A model generated the notes under the pieces. It did no database searches. It was given only the letters and a program-made list of their open reading frames with translations, and was not told the origin of the DNA. Positions 55,168-64,000 of a DNA stretch of 64,000 nucleotides are shown one piece after another (the stretch's first letter is position 1; every line of letters starts with the position of its first letter). The position numbers were made by a program, and so were the translations under genes. Where the stretch lies: the NCBI GenBank assembly GCA_946481275.1, contig CAMLMV010000001.1, forward strand, positions 310,001 through 374,000, read 5' to 3'. This DNA comes from an uncultured Massilia sp. (GTDB lineage: Bacteria > Pseudomonadota > Gammaproteobacteria > Burkholderiales > Burkholderiaceae).

Positions 55168-55692
55168 TCAGTGCTTCTGAGGCTCGGCGAGCAGCGCGTC
55201 GATGGCGGCGCGCAGCTTCGTGTCGTCCGGCGGAATCTCGCCGACCGTGCGCCAGCGCGCCCGGCCCGTGCGGTCCACCAGGATCGTCGTCGGCATCACG
55301 CCCGGCGTCCAGCGCCTGAAGGCATCGCCCGTGCGGTCGCGCAGGACGGGATAGCCGAGCGGGTGCTCCTTCGTGAACCGTTCGATCGTATCGCGCGGTT
55401 CCTTGTAGTTCACGCCGACGACCGCGACGCCGTCGCGGCCCGCCAGGCCTTTCAATACCGGCAGCTCGTCCACGCACGGGCCGCACCAGCTGGCCCAGAA
55501 ATTCACGACGACGACCTTGCCGCGCAGGCTGGCCACGTCCCACGGCTGGCCGTCCAGGCCCGTCACCTGCAGGGCCGGCGTCGGCTGGCCCGCGGGCCAG
55601 GGGCGCAGGGTCGCGTCCTTCGCGTCCGCCGTGCCGGCGCTCAGCAGAGCCGCAAACAGCAGGCCGGTGGACATCCTCGTGTGTAGCGTCAA
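55168..55692 (-). CDS. TlpA/ResA-like periplasmic thioredoxin
   Basis: A 174-residue exported thiol-disulfide protein. The active site is Cys70-Gly-Pro-Cys73 in FWASWCGPC, with the cis-proline in [10 protein letters not shown]. It probably reduces periplasmic disulfides. The start is likely TTG 55692, which gives the signal peptide a positive N-terminus; ATG 55674 is the alternative but its AGG touches the codon. First gene of the tlpA-transglutaminase-merT-merP run, where it could keep the cysteines of the partners reduced. Confidence 0.87.
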   Translation of the reverse strand: MTLHTRMSTGLLFAALLSAGTADAKDATLRPWPAGQPTPALQVTGLDGQPWDVASLRGKVVVVNFWASWCGPCVDELPVLKGLAGRDGVAVVGVNYKEPRDTIERFTKEHPLGYPVLRDRTGDAFRRWTPGVMPTTILVDRTGRARWRTVGEIPPDDTKLRAAIDALLAEPQKH

Positions 55693-55818
55693 CGTGTGGA
55701 TCTCGAAGCGGAAACAATCATCATGATACCAGAGCGGACGTCGCGGCGCCCGGGGTCAGGCCGTTGCAGTTGGCACGACGCGACGGGGTTGTTCATAATC
55801 CGGCAACAAGGAGAGCAT

Positions 55819-56151
55819 ATGAACAACTGGATTTACCTGGCGATCGCCATATTGTCGGAAACCGTCGCCACCACCGCGCTGAAAGCCAGCGCCGGATTCA
55901 CCCGCGCGGGCCCCGCGGCGCTCGTCGTCGTGGGTTATGGCCTTGCGTTTTATTTCCTGTCGCTCACGTTGCGGACGATCCCGCTGGGCGTCGCCTACGC
56001 CGTCTGGTCGGGCGTCGGCATCGTGCTGATCACGGCCGCCGGCTGGATCTTGTACGAACAGAAACTCGATGCCGCTGCCCTGGCGGGCATCGGCCTGATC
56101 GTGGCGGGCGTGCTCGTGATGAACCTGTTCTCGAAGACAGCCGGCCATTGA
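55819..56151 (+). CDS. Small multidrug resistance (SMR) efflux protein, EmrE/SugE family
   Basis: A 110-residue protein with four helices. The membrane Glu14 in [15 protein letters not shown] is the proton/drug site of EmrE, and [17 protein letters not shown] is the conserved third-helix region. It should export quaternary cations as a dimer coupled to protons. The start follows AAGGAGAGCAT. It is probably transcribed alone. Confidence 0.93.
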   Translation: MNNWIYLAIAILSETVATTALKASAGFTRAGPAALVVVGYGLAFYFLSLTLRTIPLGVAYAVWSGVGIVLITAAGWILYEQKLDAAALAGIGLIVAGVLVMNLFSKTAGH

Positions 56152-56216
56152 TGGCCAACCGTGCATCCTGCCCCGGCCGCTTGGGGTAAGCTCGGCGGCA
56201 AAAATCGGGAGGAGAC

Positions 56217-58013
56217 ATGGGATCGCTACGGAGTCTCGGGGCACTGGTCCTGGCGCTGGCCGCGCCGGCATGGGCGGCGCCCGCCGCCACCTATCGCAAT
56301 CCGCTGCCGGTCCGGCTGGCGAACGGCGAGCCTTCCCAGAACTGCGCCGATCCGGCCGTGCTGCGCGACCCGCGTGCGAAGACGCCCACGTGGTACCTGT
56401 ATTGCACGAGCGACCCCGTCAGCAAGAAGGAGCGTCCGCTGGAAGGCGAGAAGGGCGACTGGCACTTCCACATGATCGCCATCTACCGGTCGACGGACCT
56501 GGTCGAGTGGAACTACGTGGGCGACGCGTTCGCCGACCGTCCGGCCGGGCTGGCGGCGCCGACGTCCGGCCTGTGGGCGCCGGAGCCCGCATTCCTGAAC
56601 GGCCACTACTACCTGTATTTCACCGTGACGGACGTGGCGGACGCGCACAGCCCTGAAGCGGGCTGCGACAAGGACAGCGCCATCGGCGTGGCCATGGCGG
56701 AGAGCCCGGCCGGCCCGTGGGTGCCGGCGTCGAAACCGGTGGTGCCGCCGCGGCGGGCGGGGCCCGGATGCGATTTCCAGTGGACGTTCGACCCGAAGGT
56801 CGTCGAGGACGGCAACCGCAAATGGATATATTACGGCAGCTACGGCGGCGGCGTGTACGTGCAGCCGCTGCGGCCCGACGCGCTGCAGGCCGAGGGCACG
56901 CCGCGCAAGGTGGGCGCCGCGTGGCGTTACGAGGGTGCGGAAGTGGTGAAGCACGGCGGCTGGTGGTATCTGTTCGGGTCCACGACGGATTGCTGCAACG
57001 GCCCGCTGACCGGCTATGCCGTCTACGCCGGCCGGGCGCGCACGCCGGCGGGGCCGTTCCTCGACCGGCTGGGCCAGGACCTGGCCGCGCCCCGCGCCGG
57101 CGGCACGCCCGTCCTGTTCCAGAACGGCAACCGCTGGGTCGGCGTGGGCCACAACACCGTCTTCCCGGACGCGGGCGGCCAGTGGTGGACGATCTACCAC
57201 GGCATCGACGTGAACGAACCGTTCTTCAGCGCGCGCGACAAGTTGACGCGACGCCTCGCGCTGCTCGACCGTATCGACTGGGTCGACGGCTGGCCCGTCG
57301 CGCGCGGCGCGCCCAGCGACGCACCGCGGCCCGCGCCTGCCACGGTGGCCGGCACGCGTCCCCGCCCGCTGACGCTCGCGCCGGCGCCCGCGCAGAACGC
57401 GAGTCCGGTGTGGACGGACACCTTCAACGGCGCGAAGCTGGACGAACGGTGGTCGTGGCAGCGCCCGCCGGCCGGCGACGCCTGGTCGACGGGTCCCCGT
57501 GGCCTCACGGTGGCGACGGCCGCCACCGACCTGCACGTGGACACGAACACGGCCAGCGTGCTGCAGGCGACGCCGCCGGACGGCGACTACCGGATCGAAG
57601 CAGTCGTGAAACTGGACGTGCCGGACGACTGCTGCAAGACGGCCGTGCAGGCCGGCTTCGTGGTCATGCGCGACGACGACAACTACGTCAAGCTCGTCGA
57701 GATGGCGCACGGGGGCCTGCACCAGGTCGAGTTCGCAAAAGAGCTGTCGCCCGTGCCGGAAGCGTATCCGCGCTACGGCAACACGGTGGCCGGTACGCCG
57801 GGAACGACGACATGGCTGCGCCTCGATGTCCACCGGGTCGGGGGGGATGAGCGTTATACGGCATATTCGAGCCGGGACGGCAAGACCTGGGTCGGGGGCG
57901 GCACGTGGACGCACCGCCTCGGACCACAGGCGCGGCTGGGCCTGGTGGCGATGGGCGGCGCCGGCCATCGGGCGGTGTTCGAACGCGTGACCGTGTCCCG
58001 CCTGTCTCGTTGA
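56217..58013 (+). CDS. GH43 family exported glycosidase with C-terminal beta-sandwich domain
   Basis: A 598-residue exported enzyme. A signal peptide (cleavage near AWAAP) is followed by a five-bladed propeller of GH43 (about 25-375): base Asp45 in NCADPAVL, pKa modulator Asp192 in TFDPKV and acid Glu239 in RYEGAEVV. A C-terminal lectin-like beta-sandwich (about 400-598, DUF1349/GH43-associated type) may bind sugar. Family activities are alpha-arabinofuranosidase, arabinanase and beta-xylosidase; which one is open. The start follows GGGAGGAGAC. It begins a cluster with GH2 and an ABC importer. Confidence 0.9.
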   Translation: MGSLRSLGALVLALAAPAWAAPAATYRNPLPVRLANGEPSQNCADPAVLRDPRAKTPTWYLYCTSDPVSKKERPLEGEKGDWHFHMIAIYRSTDLVEWNYVGDAFADRPAGLAAPTSGLWAPEPAFLNGHYYLYFTVTDVADAHSPEAGCDKDSAIGVAMAESPAGPWVPASKPVVPPRRAGPGCDFQWTFDPKVVEDGNRKWIYYGSYGGGVYVQPLRPDALQAEGTPRKVGAAWRYEGAEVVKHGGWWYLFGSTTDCCNGPLTGYAVYAGRARTPAGPFLDRLGQDLAAPRAGGTPVLFQNGNRWVGVGHNTVFPDAGGQWWTIYHGIDVNEPFFSARDKLTRRLALLDRIDWVDGWPVARGAPSDAPRPAPATVAGTRPRPLTLAPAPAQNASPVWTDTFNGAKLDERWSWQRPPAGDAWSTGPRGLTVATAATDLHVDTNTASVLQATPPDGDYRIEAVVKLDVPDDCCKTAVQAGFVVMRDDDNYVKLVEMAHGGLHQVEFAKELSPVPEAYPRYGNTVAGTPGTTTWLRLDVHRVGGDERYTAYSSRDGKTWVGGGTWTHRLGPQARLGLVAMGGAGHRAVFERVTVSRLSR

Positions 58014-58116
58014 TGCGACGCCGTGAGTATCGCTTTGTAACCGCTAGTGAAAGGGCTTGCCAGCGGCAGTTACGGCTCCTAGAGTAGGTCGTACAGAAGA
58101 ACGAAGGAGCGCAGAC

Positions 58117-60126
58117 GTGGAATATCCCCGCCCACAATTGCGGCGCGCCGCCTGGCGCAGCCTCGATGGCCCCTGGCAGGCCATGTTCGACGATTCGACC
58201 CTCTACGTCGATCCGGCCGAGGTGCCGTTCGACCGCACGATCGTCGTCCCGTATCCGCCCGAAGCCCGCGCCAGCGGCGTGCACGACCGGGGCTACCGCC
58301 GGCGCGTGTGGTACAAGCGCCAGATTTCGCTCGATCCCGCGCTGCTGCCGGGACCGGAGGAGCGGCTGATCCTGCACTTCGGCGCCGTCAACTACCGGGC
58401 CCGCGTGTGGATCAACGGCCGCTTCGCCATCGAGCACCGCGGCGGCCACAGCCCGTTCTCCCTCGACGTCACGCGCCACCTGGACGGCTCGATCCTCGAG
58501 ATCGCCGTGCAGGCCGAGGACGACCCGCAGGACATGCACAAGCCGCGCGGGAAGATGGACTGGGAGCCGGAACCGCACAAGATCTGGTACCCGCGCACGA
58601 GCGGCATCTGGCGTACGGTGTGGATCGAAAAGGTCCCGCGCGCCCACGTGGCGCAGCTGCGCTGGACGGCCGACGTGGCCGCATGGCAGATCCGCCTGGA
58701 CGCCGACATCGCCCACGTCCCCGAAGGCGGCATGGCCAACGTCACCCTGAAACTGGGCGGCCGGCTGCTCGTCAACGACCGCTGCCTGCTGACCGGGCCC
58801 CGCCTGTCGCGCATCTTCCAATTGCCCGATCCCGGCATCGACGATGCGCGCGGCCTGTGGATGTGGAGCCCGGAGAGCCCGCAACTGATCGACGCCGAGA
58901 TCGAGATCCGCTCGGCCGACGGCAACCTGATCGACAGCGTGCAAAGCTATACGGCGCTGCGCACGGTGAGCGTGGAAGGCGACCGCTTCGTGCTGAACAG
59001 CCGCCCGTATTTCCTGCGCATGGTGCTCGACCAGGGCTACTGGCCCGACAGCCTGATGGTGGCGTCGAGTGACCAGCTGCGCCACGACGTCCTGCTCATC
59101 AAGCGCCTCGGCTTCAACGGCGTGCGCAAGCACCAGAAGTCGGAAGACCCGCGCTGGCTGTACTGGTGCGACGTGCTGGGCCTGTGCGTGTGGGGCGAGA
59201 TGCCGTCCGCGTACGGCTTTTCCAGCGCGACGATCCACGGCGTGATGGAGGAGTGGAAGGAACTGGTGGAGCGCGATATCTCGCACCCCTGCATCGTCGC
59301 GTGGGTGCCGACCAATGAATCGTGGGGCGTGCCGGAACTGATGAACGACCGGCGCCAGGTCGATTTCGTGCGCGCGCTGTACCACATGACGCGCGCGCTG
59401 GACGGCACGCGGCCCGTCGTCGGCAACGATGGCTGGGAGATGCCCTGCGGCGACCTCGTGTGCGTGCACGACTACGAGCAGGACCCCGGCGTGCTGCTGG
59501 AACGCTACGGCAGCCGCGAGGCCGTCGCGTACACACTGGAACACGTGCAGCCGGACCGGCGCCGCCTCGTCATCGATGGTTATACGGGCGTGGGCCGGCC
59601 GCTGTTCCTGTCCGAGTTCGGCGGCATTGCCATGTCGAAACCCGGCGAGGAATCCGGCTGGGGCTATTCGGTGGCGAAGGACAGCAAGGAGCTGCTGCTC
59701 CGTTACCAGCAGCTGATGTCGGCCGTGCACCGGTGCCGGCCGCTGTCCGGCTTCTGCTACACGCAGCTGACGGATACGTTCCTGGAAAAAAACGGCCTGC
59801 TGACGGAAGAGCGCGTGCCGAAGGCGCCCATCGAGGCGCTGGCGCAGGCCACGCGCGGGCCGCAGGCGCACCTGCAGGACTGGGTGCTGGATCCCCTCGG
59901 CCACAGCCAGCGCTGGCGCGCGCGGCGGGGCCCCGATTTCCCTGTCGAGTGGACGCGCGTCGGAGAAACGGCAGAAGTGCTAGCCTATCCGGGAGAGCGC
60001 CAGCCGCCGCAGCTGGAAGCGCCGGACAACCCGCCGACCGAACCAGGTCCGTCCGCGGGTCCTCCGGGCTTCGAGCGCCGCGGGCGTGGCGGTCCCGGGG
60101 CGCGCGCACGGCGTAAAGCCGCGTAG
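58117..60126 (+). CDS. GH2 family glycosidase
   Basis: A 669-residue enzyme of the GH2 clan (beta-galactosidase, beta-glucuronidase, beta-mannosidase or arabinosidase). A sugar-binding beta-sandwich, an immunoglobulin-like domain and the catalytic barrel follow in order. The acid/base is Glu401 in PTNESWG and the nucleophile Glu500 in LSEFGG. No signal peptide is present, so it acts in the cytosol, matching an imported oligosaccharide. The start is GTG 58117 with AAGGAG 8 bases upstream. The last 50 residues are rich in Pro, Gly and Arg and lie outside the family fold. Confidence 0.92.
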   Translation: MEYPRPQLRRAAWRSLDGPWQAMFDDSTLYVDPAEVPFDRTIVVPYPPEARASGVHDRGYRRRVWYKRQISLDPALLPGPEERLILHFGAVNYRARVWINGRFAIEHRGGHSPFSLDVTRHLDGSILEIAVQAEDDPQDMHKPRGKMDWEPEPHKIWYPRTSGIWRTVWIEKVPRAHVAQLRWTADVAAWQIRLDADIAHVPEGGMANVTLKLGGRLLVNDRCLLTGPRLSRIFQLPDPGIDDARGLWMWSPESPQLIDAEIEIRSADGNLIDSVQSYTALRTVSVEGDRFVLNSRPYFLRMVLDQGYWPDSLMVASSDQLRHDVLLIKRLGFNGVRKHQKSEDPRWLYWCDVLGLCVWGEMPSAYGFSSATIHGVMEEWKELVERDISHPCIVAWVPTNESWGVPELMNDRRQVDFVRALYHMTRALDGTRPVVGNDGWEMPCGDLVCVHDYEQDPGVLLERYGSREAVAYTLEHVQPDRRRLVIDGYTGVGRPLFLSEFGGIAMSKPGEESGWGYSVAKDSKELLLRYQQLMSAVHRCRPLSGFCYTQLTDTFLEKNGLLTEERVPKAPIEALAQATRGPQAHLQDWVLDPLGHSQRWRARRGPDFPVEWTRVGETAEVLAYPGERQPPQLEAPDNPPTEPGPSAGPPGFERRGRGGPGARARRKAA

Positions 60127-60177
60127 AGACAGCCGCGCGCCACAACGAACAAGAAGGAAACACAATCAGGAGACAAC

Positions 60178-61485
60178 GTGGCGCGACGCGGATTCCCGCG
60201 CGCCGCCGCGCTGGTTGCGACCCTGTTCCTCGGGCTGGCGGGCGTGAGCGCCCCCGTGCGGGCGCAGGTCGAAGTCAGGATGTGGACGCTGCTCTCGGGC
60301 GGCGACGGCGCGCGCATGCGGGCGCTGGTCGACGACTTCAACGCCAGCCAGCGCGACGTGCGCGTGGTCAGTACGACCCTCAAGTGGGGCGAGCCTTTCT
60401 ATACGAAGCTGATCACGGCCTCCGTCGTGGGCGCCGGGCCGGATGTCGCGACGATCCACCTGTCGCGCATCGTCAATCTGGCCGGCGGCGGCGTGCTGCG
60501 GCCGATCTCTCCCGCCGAGCTGGCGGCGGCCGGCCTGCGCGGCCAGGACTACCTGCCGCGCCAGTGGACGAAGGCGCACTACGACGGCGCGACGTACGCG
60601 ATCCCGCTCGACGTACACCCGTTCGTCCTCTACTACAACAAGACACTCGCGGGTAAGGCGGGCCTGCTGGACGCGGAAGGCAGACTGAAACCGATCGAAG
60701 GCGTCGACGCCCTGACGGCCGCGTTCCGCGCCGCCACCGAACGGACCGGCCAGCGCGGGCTGACGATGGAAAGCAGCCAGAGCTCGTACGCGATCTGGCG
60801 CCTGTGGCTGTCCATGCTCGCGCAGCAGGACGTCACCATCATCGCGGGCGGCCGCTTCACGTACGGCCCGGCCGGCGCCGCGACGCTCACGCGTATCAGC
60901 GACTGGTTCACCAAGGGCTATGCGCAGGCCGGGCTCGATTACGCCGCGTCGACGAGCCAGTTCATGGGCGGCGGCGCCGCGTTCATGCTCAACGGCGTAT
61001 GGGAAGTGCCGGAACTGGTGCGGGCGTCGAAGGCCGGCACGCTCGGCTTCGACTACGGCATCGTGCCGCTCCCGAAGATGTATGCGAACGCGTCGACGTG
61101 GGCGGATTCCCACGCGTTCGCGCTGCCCGCGAACCCGGGCCATGAACCGTCGCCGCAAAAAGTCCGGGCGGTGATGCGCTTCATCGCCTACGTCAGCAGG
61201 CATTCCCTGGGCTGGGCGGAGGGCGGCCACATCCCCGCGTACAAGCCCGTCGCGGAATCACCGGCGGCGAAAAACCTGATGCCGAACGCGATGTACGCGC
61301 AGGTCGCGGGCGACGTCGTGTACGATCCGGACGGCTGGTACATGGGCGCGGCCGGGCCGCTGGAGGCGATCGCGTCGAAATTCCTGCCGGCGGCGCTGTA
61401 CGGCTACCTGACACCGGAGCAGGCCGTGCACCGGTTCGAGACGGAAGCGGCGCGCCTCGTGCGCAAGCGTCCGCCGCGTTATTGA
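60178..61485 (+). CDS. CUT1-type ABC transporter sugar-binding protein (second importer)
   Basis: A 435-residue periplasmic binding protein starting with GTG 60178 behind AGGAGACAAC. A signal peptide (cleavage near VRAQ) precedes VEVRMWTLLSGGDGARMRALVDDFN, typical of family 1 solute-binding proteins. FVLYYNKTLAGKAGLL is the conserved sugar-site region. It forms one operon with two permeases and an ATPase, placed straight after GH2, so it likely imports the GH43/GH2 substrate. Confidence 0.92.
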   Translation: MARRGFPRAAALVATLFLGLAGVSAPVRAQVEVRMWTLLSGGDGARMRALVDDFNASQRDVRVVSTTLKWGEPFYTKLITASVVGAGPDVATIHLSRIVNLAGGGVLRPISPAELAAAGLRGQDYLPRQWTKAHYDGATYAIPLDVHPFVLYYNKTLAGKAGLLDAEGRLKPIEGVDALTAAFRAATERTGQRGLTMESSQSSYAIWRLWLSMLAQQDVTIIAGGRFTYGPAGAATLTRISDWFTKGYAQAGLDYAASTSQFMGGGAAFMLNGVWEVPELVRASKAGTLGFDYGIVPLPKMYANASTWADSHAFALPANPGHEPSPQKVRAVMRFIAYVSRHSLGWAEGGHIPAYKPVAESPAAKNLMPNAMYAQVAGDVVYDPDGWYMGAAGPLEAIASKFLPAALYGYLTPEQAVHRFETEAARLVRKRPPRY

Positions 61486-61494
61486 GGACCACGC

Positions 61495-62382
61495 ATGCGA
61501 CGCGACGACCTCACCATGACCACGGCCCGCCGCGACACGCTCCCGGCCTGGCTGCTGCTGGCGCCCTTCCTCGTGGCGTTCGGCCTGTTCTTCTTCGTGC
61601 CCGCGCTGGAGACGTTCTGGCTCAGCCTGACGGAGAGCAGCCTGACGCGCACGAGCGCCTTCGTCGGCCTCGACAACTACCACACGCTGCTGAACGACCC
61701 GTCGTTCTGGGATTCGGTCGGCAATACGTTCTACTTCTCGCTGCTCACGGTGATCCCGCTGTGCGCCCTCGGCCTGCTGATGGCCATGCTCGTCGACCGT
61801 TTCACCCGCGCGCAGGGCTGGCTGCAGGGAACGTTCTTCCTGCCGTTCGTGCTGCCGATTTCCGTGATGACCCTCATCGCCGACTGGATGCTGCAGCCGT
61901 CGTCCGGCGTCGTCAACCACATCCTCGGCGGCCAGCGCGCCTGGCTCGCCGATCCGCACTGGGCGCTGCCTGCCGTCGCCATCGGCACGATCTGGTGGAC
62001 GGTCGGCTTCAACATGCTGCTGTTCGTCGCCGGCCTGCGCAACATCCCGGCCGAGCTGTATGAGGCGGCCGCGCTGGACGGCGCCCGCGGCTATACGCTG
62101 TTCCGCACGATCACGTGGCCGGCGCTGCGTCCCGTCGCGACGACGGCGCTGATCCTGCAGCTGATCGCGTCCTTGAAAGTGTTCGGCCAGACGTACATCC
62201 TCACGAGCGGCGGGCCGTTCAACACGACGCGCGTCGCGCTGCACTACATGTACGAGACGGCGTTCACGCAGAGCGACGCGGGCTATGCGGCCGCGGTCGC
62301 GATGGCGTTCGTCGCGATCGTGATCCTGCTGTCGCTGCTGCAGGCGTGGCTCGTGAAATTCCTGGCCGGGAGGGATGCATGA
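61495..62382 (+). CDS. ABC sugar permease, MalF-like (second importer)
   Basis: A 295-residue inner-membrane subunit with six helices. The EAA loop is [29 protein letters not shown] lies 7 bases before the start. The stop overlaps the next start as ATGA. Confidence 0.92.
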   Translation: MRRDDLTMTTARRDTLPAWLLLAPFLVAFGLFFFVPALETFWLSLTESSLTRTSAFVGLDNYHTLLNDPSFWDSVGNTFYFSLLTVIPLCALGLLMAMLVDRFTRAQGWLQGTFFLPFVLPISVMTLIADWMLQPSSGVVNHILGGQRAWLADPHWALPAVAIGTIWWTVGFNMLLFVAGLRNIPAELYEAAALDGARGYTLFRTITWPALRPVATTALILQLIASLKVFGQTYILTSGGPFNTTRVALHYMYETAFTQSDAGYAAAVAMAFVAIVILLSLLQAWLVKFLAGRDA

Positions 62383-63203
62383 AGGCGTCGTTCTGGACCA
62401 TCGCCGGCGCCGCCTGCGCCATCTTGCTCGCCGCGCTGTGGGCGTTCCCGCTGCTGTGGGCCCTGTCCACGTCGCTGCGGCCGGAGCTGGAAACCGTGTC
62501 GGCGCACTTCCACTGGCTGCCGCAGGACTGGACCCTCGAGGCGTACCGCAAGACCCTCGGCGCCGGCAATGTCGTGCGGTGGCTGTTCAACAGCTTCCTC
62601 GTCGCGCTGCTCGTGACGGTCGTGACGATGGCGATCAGCCTGATGGCCGCGTACGCGTTTTCCCAGCTGCGTTTCCGGGGCCGCGGCATCGTGTTCGGCA
62701 TCGCGATGCTGGGCTTCCTGCTGCCGTTCGAGGCGCTGCTCGTGCCGCTGTTCCGCACGATGCACCAGCTGGGTCTCATCAATTCGTACGCGGGCATCCT
62801 GCTGCCGCAGGTGGTGTCGCCGGTCGTGATCTACGTGTTCAAGCAGTTCTTCGACGCGATTCCCGCGGACTTCCGCGAAGCCGCCGTGATGGACGGCGCC
62901 GGCCCCATGCGCGTACTGTGGAGCGTGTACCTGCCCATCTCTGGCAATATCGTGTGGGCGATGGCGATCGTGACGTTCATCGCGGCGTGGAACAACTTCC
63001 TGTGGCCGTTCATCATCGTCACGTCGAACGACATGATGACGATCCCGCTGGGGCTCACGCAGACGTACGACGCGTTCGGCGTGCGCTACGCCCAGCTGAT
63101 GGCGGCCGCGCTGCTGGGCGCGTTGCCCGTGGCGCTGGCGTACGTGCTGTTCCAGCGCCGCGTGACGCAGGGCTTCCTGGCGGCGAGCGGATTGAAAGGA
63201 TAG
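62379..63203 (+). CDS. ABC sugar permease, MalG-like (second importer)
   Basis: A 274-residue inner-membrane subunit with six helices. The EAA loop is [25 protein letters not shown], and the C-terminus is [11 protein letters not shown] as in other MalG proteins. Translation is coupled to the preceding permease by a 4-base overlap. Confidence 0.92.
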   Translation: MKASFWTIAGAACAILLAALWAFPLLWALSTSLRPELETVSAHFHWLPQDWTLEAYRKTLGAGNVVRWLFNSFLVALLVTVVTMAISLMAAYAFSQLRFRGRGIVFGIAMLGFLLPFEALLVPLFRTMHQLGLINSYAGILLPQVVSPVVIYVFKQFFDAIPADFREAAVMDGAGPMRVLWSVYLPISGNIVWAMAIVTFIAAWNNFLWPFIIVTSNDMMTIPLGLTQTYDAFGVRYAQLMAAALLGALPVALAYVLFQRRVTQGFLAASGLKG

Positions 63204-63208
63204 AGGTT

Positions 63209-64000
63209 ATGGCTTCGGTAAGGTTGCGCGGCATCCGCAAGACGTATGGCGACAATCCCGTCATCAAGGGCGTCGACCTGGACATCGAGGATGGCCAGTT
63301 CGTCGTCTTCGTGGGACCGTCCGGCTGCGGCAAGTCGACCCTGCTGCGCATGATCGCGGGCCTGGAAGACATCACGGACGGCACGCTGGAACTGGACGGC
63401 GTCGTCAGCAACACGGTGGAGCCGGCCCGGCGCGGCATCGCGATGGTCTTCCAGAGCTATGCGCTGTACCCGCACATGACGGTCGCCGAGAACATGGGCT
63501 TCGCGCTGAAGCTCGCGAAGGTGCCGAGGGCGGAGATCGACCAGCGCGTGCGGCACGCGGCGGAGATCCTCCAGATCGCGCATCTGCTGGACCGCAAGCC
63601 GAAGGCGCTGTCCGGCGGCCAGCGGCAGCGGGTCGCGATCGGCCGCGCCATCGTGCGCAAGCCGGAAGTGTTCCTGTTCGACGAACCGCTGTCGAACCTC
63701 GACGCCGCGCTGCGCGCGCAGACCCGCGTGGAGCTGGCGCGCCTGCACAAGGACCTGCGGGCCACGATGATCTACGTGACGCACGACCAGGTCGAAGCGA
63801 TGACCCTCGGCCAGAAGATCGTCGTGTTCAACGGCGGCCGCATCGAACAGGTGGGCACGCCGCTGGAACTGTACGAGCGGCCGGCGAACCTGTTCGTGGC
63901 GGGCTTCCTCGGTTCGCCCCGCATGAACGCGTTTCCCGCGACCCTGGCGGGTCACACGGGTGGCCTCGCGACCGTGCGCGTGCCGGGCGGCAGCATGGCC
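63209..64000 (+). CDS. ABC sugar transporter ATPase, MalK/UgpC type, 5' part (second importer)
   Basis: The first 264 residues of an ATPase cut by the window end. Walker A is GPSGCGKST, the signature [15 protein letters not shown], Walker [13 protein letters not shown] and the switch His is in [12 protein letters not shown]. The C-terminal regulatory domain starts but is incomplete. It begins 5 bases after the permease stop. It is clearly a separate gene from the ATPase at 21.6 kb. Confidence 0.95.
   Translation, partial: MASVRLRGIRKTYGDNPVIKGVDLDIEDGQFVVFVGPSGCGKSTLLRMIAGLEDITDGTLELDGVVSNTVEPARRGIAMVFQSYALYPHMTVAENMGFALKLAKVPRAEIDQRVRHAAEILQIAHLLDRKPKALSGGQRQRVAIGRAIVRKPEVFLFDEPLSNLDAALRAQTRVELARLHKDLRATMIYVTHDQVEAMTLGQKIVVFNGGRIEQVGTPLELYERPANLFVAGFLGSPRMNAFPATLAGHTGGLATVRVPGGSMA

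Noticed and set aside
1..64000. tRNA, rRNA, prophage or insertion sequence
   Set aside because: No cloverleaf-like segments, integrase, transposase, terminal repeats with target duplications or phage structural genes were recognised.

Overview
The window is high-GC DNA with the gene density, codon use and gene content of a betaproteobacterial carbohydrate degrader of the Oxalobacteraceae (Massilia-like). The clues are a carbohydrate TonB-dependent receptor beside flavin-dependent tryptophan halogenases, a PEP-CTERM protein, several LacI-family regulators and multiple glycoside hydrolases. The genus is an inference from these clues. I see no rRNA, tRNA, CRISPR array, phage module or intact insertion sequence.

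Layout. 0-6.6 kb: tail of a GntR-like LacI regulator, a GNAT acetyltransferase, then a leftward cassette of GH94 phosphorylase, GPH sugar symporter and Gfo/Idh oxidoreductase. 6.7-14.2 kb: signalling, with a PAS-GGDEF-EAL protein, a Cache histidine kinase, WrbA and a short KdpD/KdpE-like pair. 14.2-18.5 kb: PEP-CTERM protein, cupin/JmjC-like protein, DoxX protein, a scar holding only the tails of an MFS gene and a LysR gene, then an EamA transporter divergent from a LysR regulator. 18.5-30.1 kb: a beta-glucoside locus with a CUT1 ABC importer, LacI regulator, GH1, GH3, glucokinase and a FucP/GluP-type transporter. 30.1-30.9 kb: mntP behind a yybP-ykoY (manganese) riboswitch. 30.9-40.4 kb: a two-partner secretion pair (2608-residue TpsA and its TpsB pore). 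40.6-49.8 kb: a leftward run of TonB receptor, halogenase, SapC, cupin, second halogenase and acyltransferase, divergent from a secreted GH16 laminarinase at 50 kb. 50.9-56.2 kb: a serine-hydrolase-like lipoprotein without its serine, an MFS exporter, merP/merT with a transglutaminase-like protein and a TlpA thioredoxin, and an SMR pump. 56.2-64 kb: GH43, GH2 and a second CUT1 ABC importer, cut by the window end.

How it fits together. The 14-base operator TGGRAACGTTTCCA and close variants lie at 18.5, 23.8, 25.3, 49.8 and 49.97 kb. They cover the ABC importer, GH1, GH3, the TonB receptor operon and the GH16 gene, and in four of five cases sit just after a sigma70-type promoter. One LacI-family protein, most simply the one at 22.75-23.78 kb, therefore probably controls a complete beta-1,3-glucan pathway: GH16 cuts outside, the TonB receptor imports, GH3 trims in the periplasm, ABC or MFS importers take up products, GH1 splits them in the cytosol and glucokinase phosphorylates glucose. 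The halogenase/cupin/SapC/acyltransferase genes appear to belong to that regulon, and their role in it is unknown. A second, GntR-like operator (TGTTAGCGCTAYCA) at 0.95 and 5.55 kb marks a separate regulon around the GH94 cassette, which may use cellobionate or another beta-glucoside.
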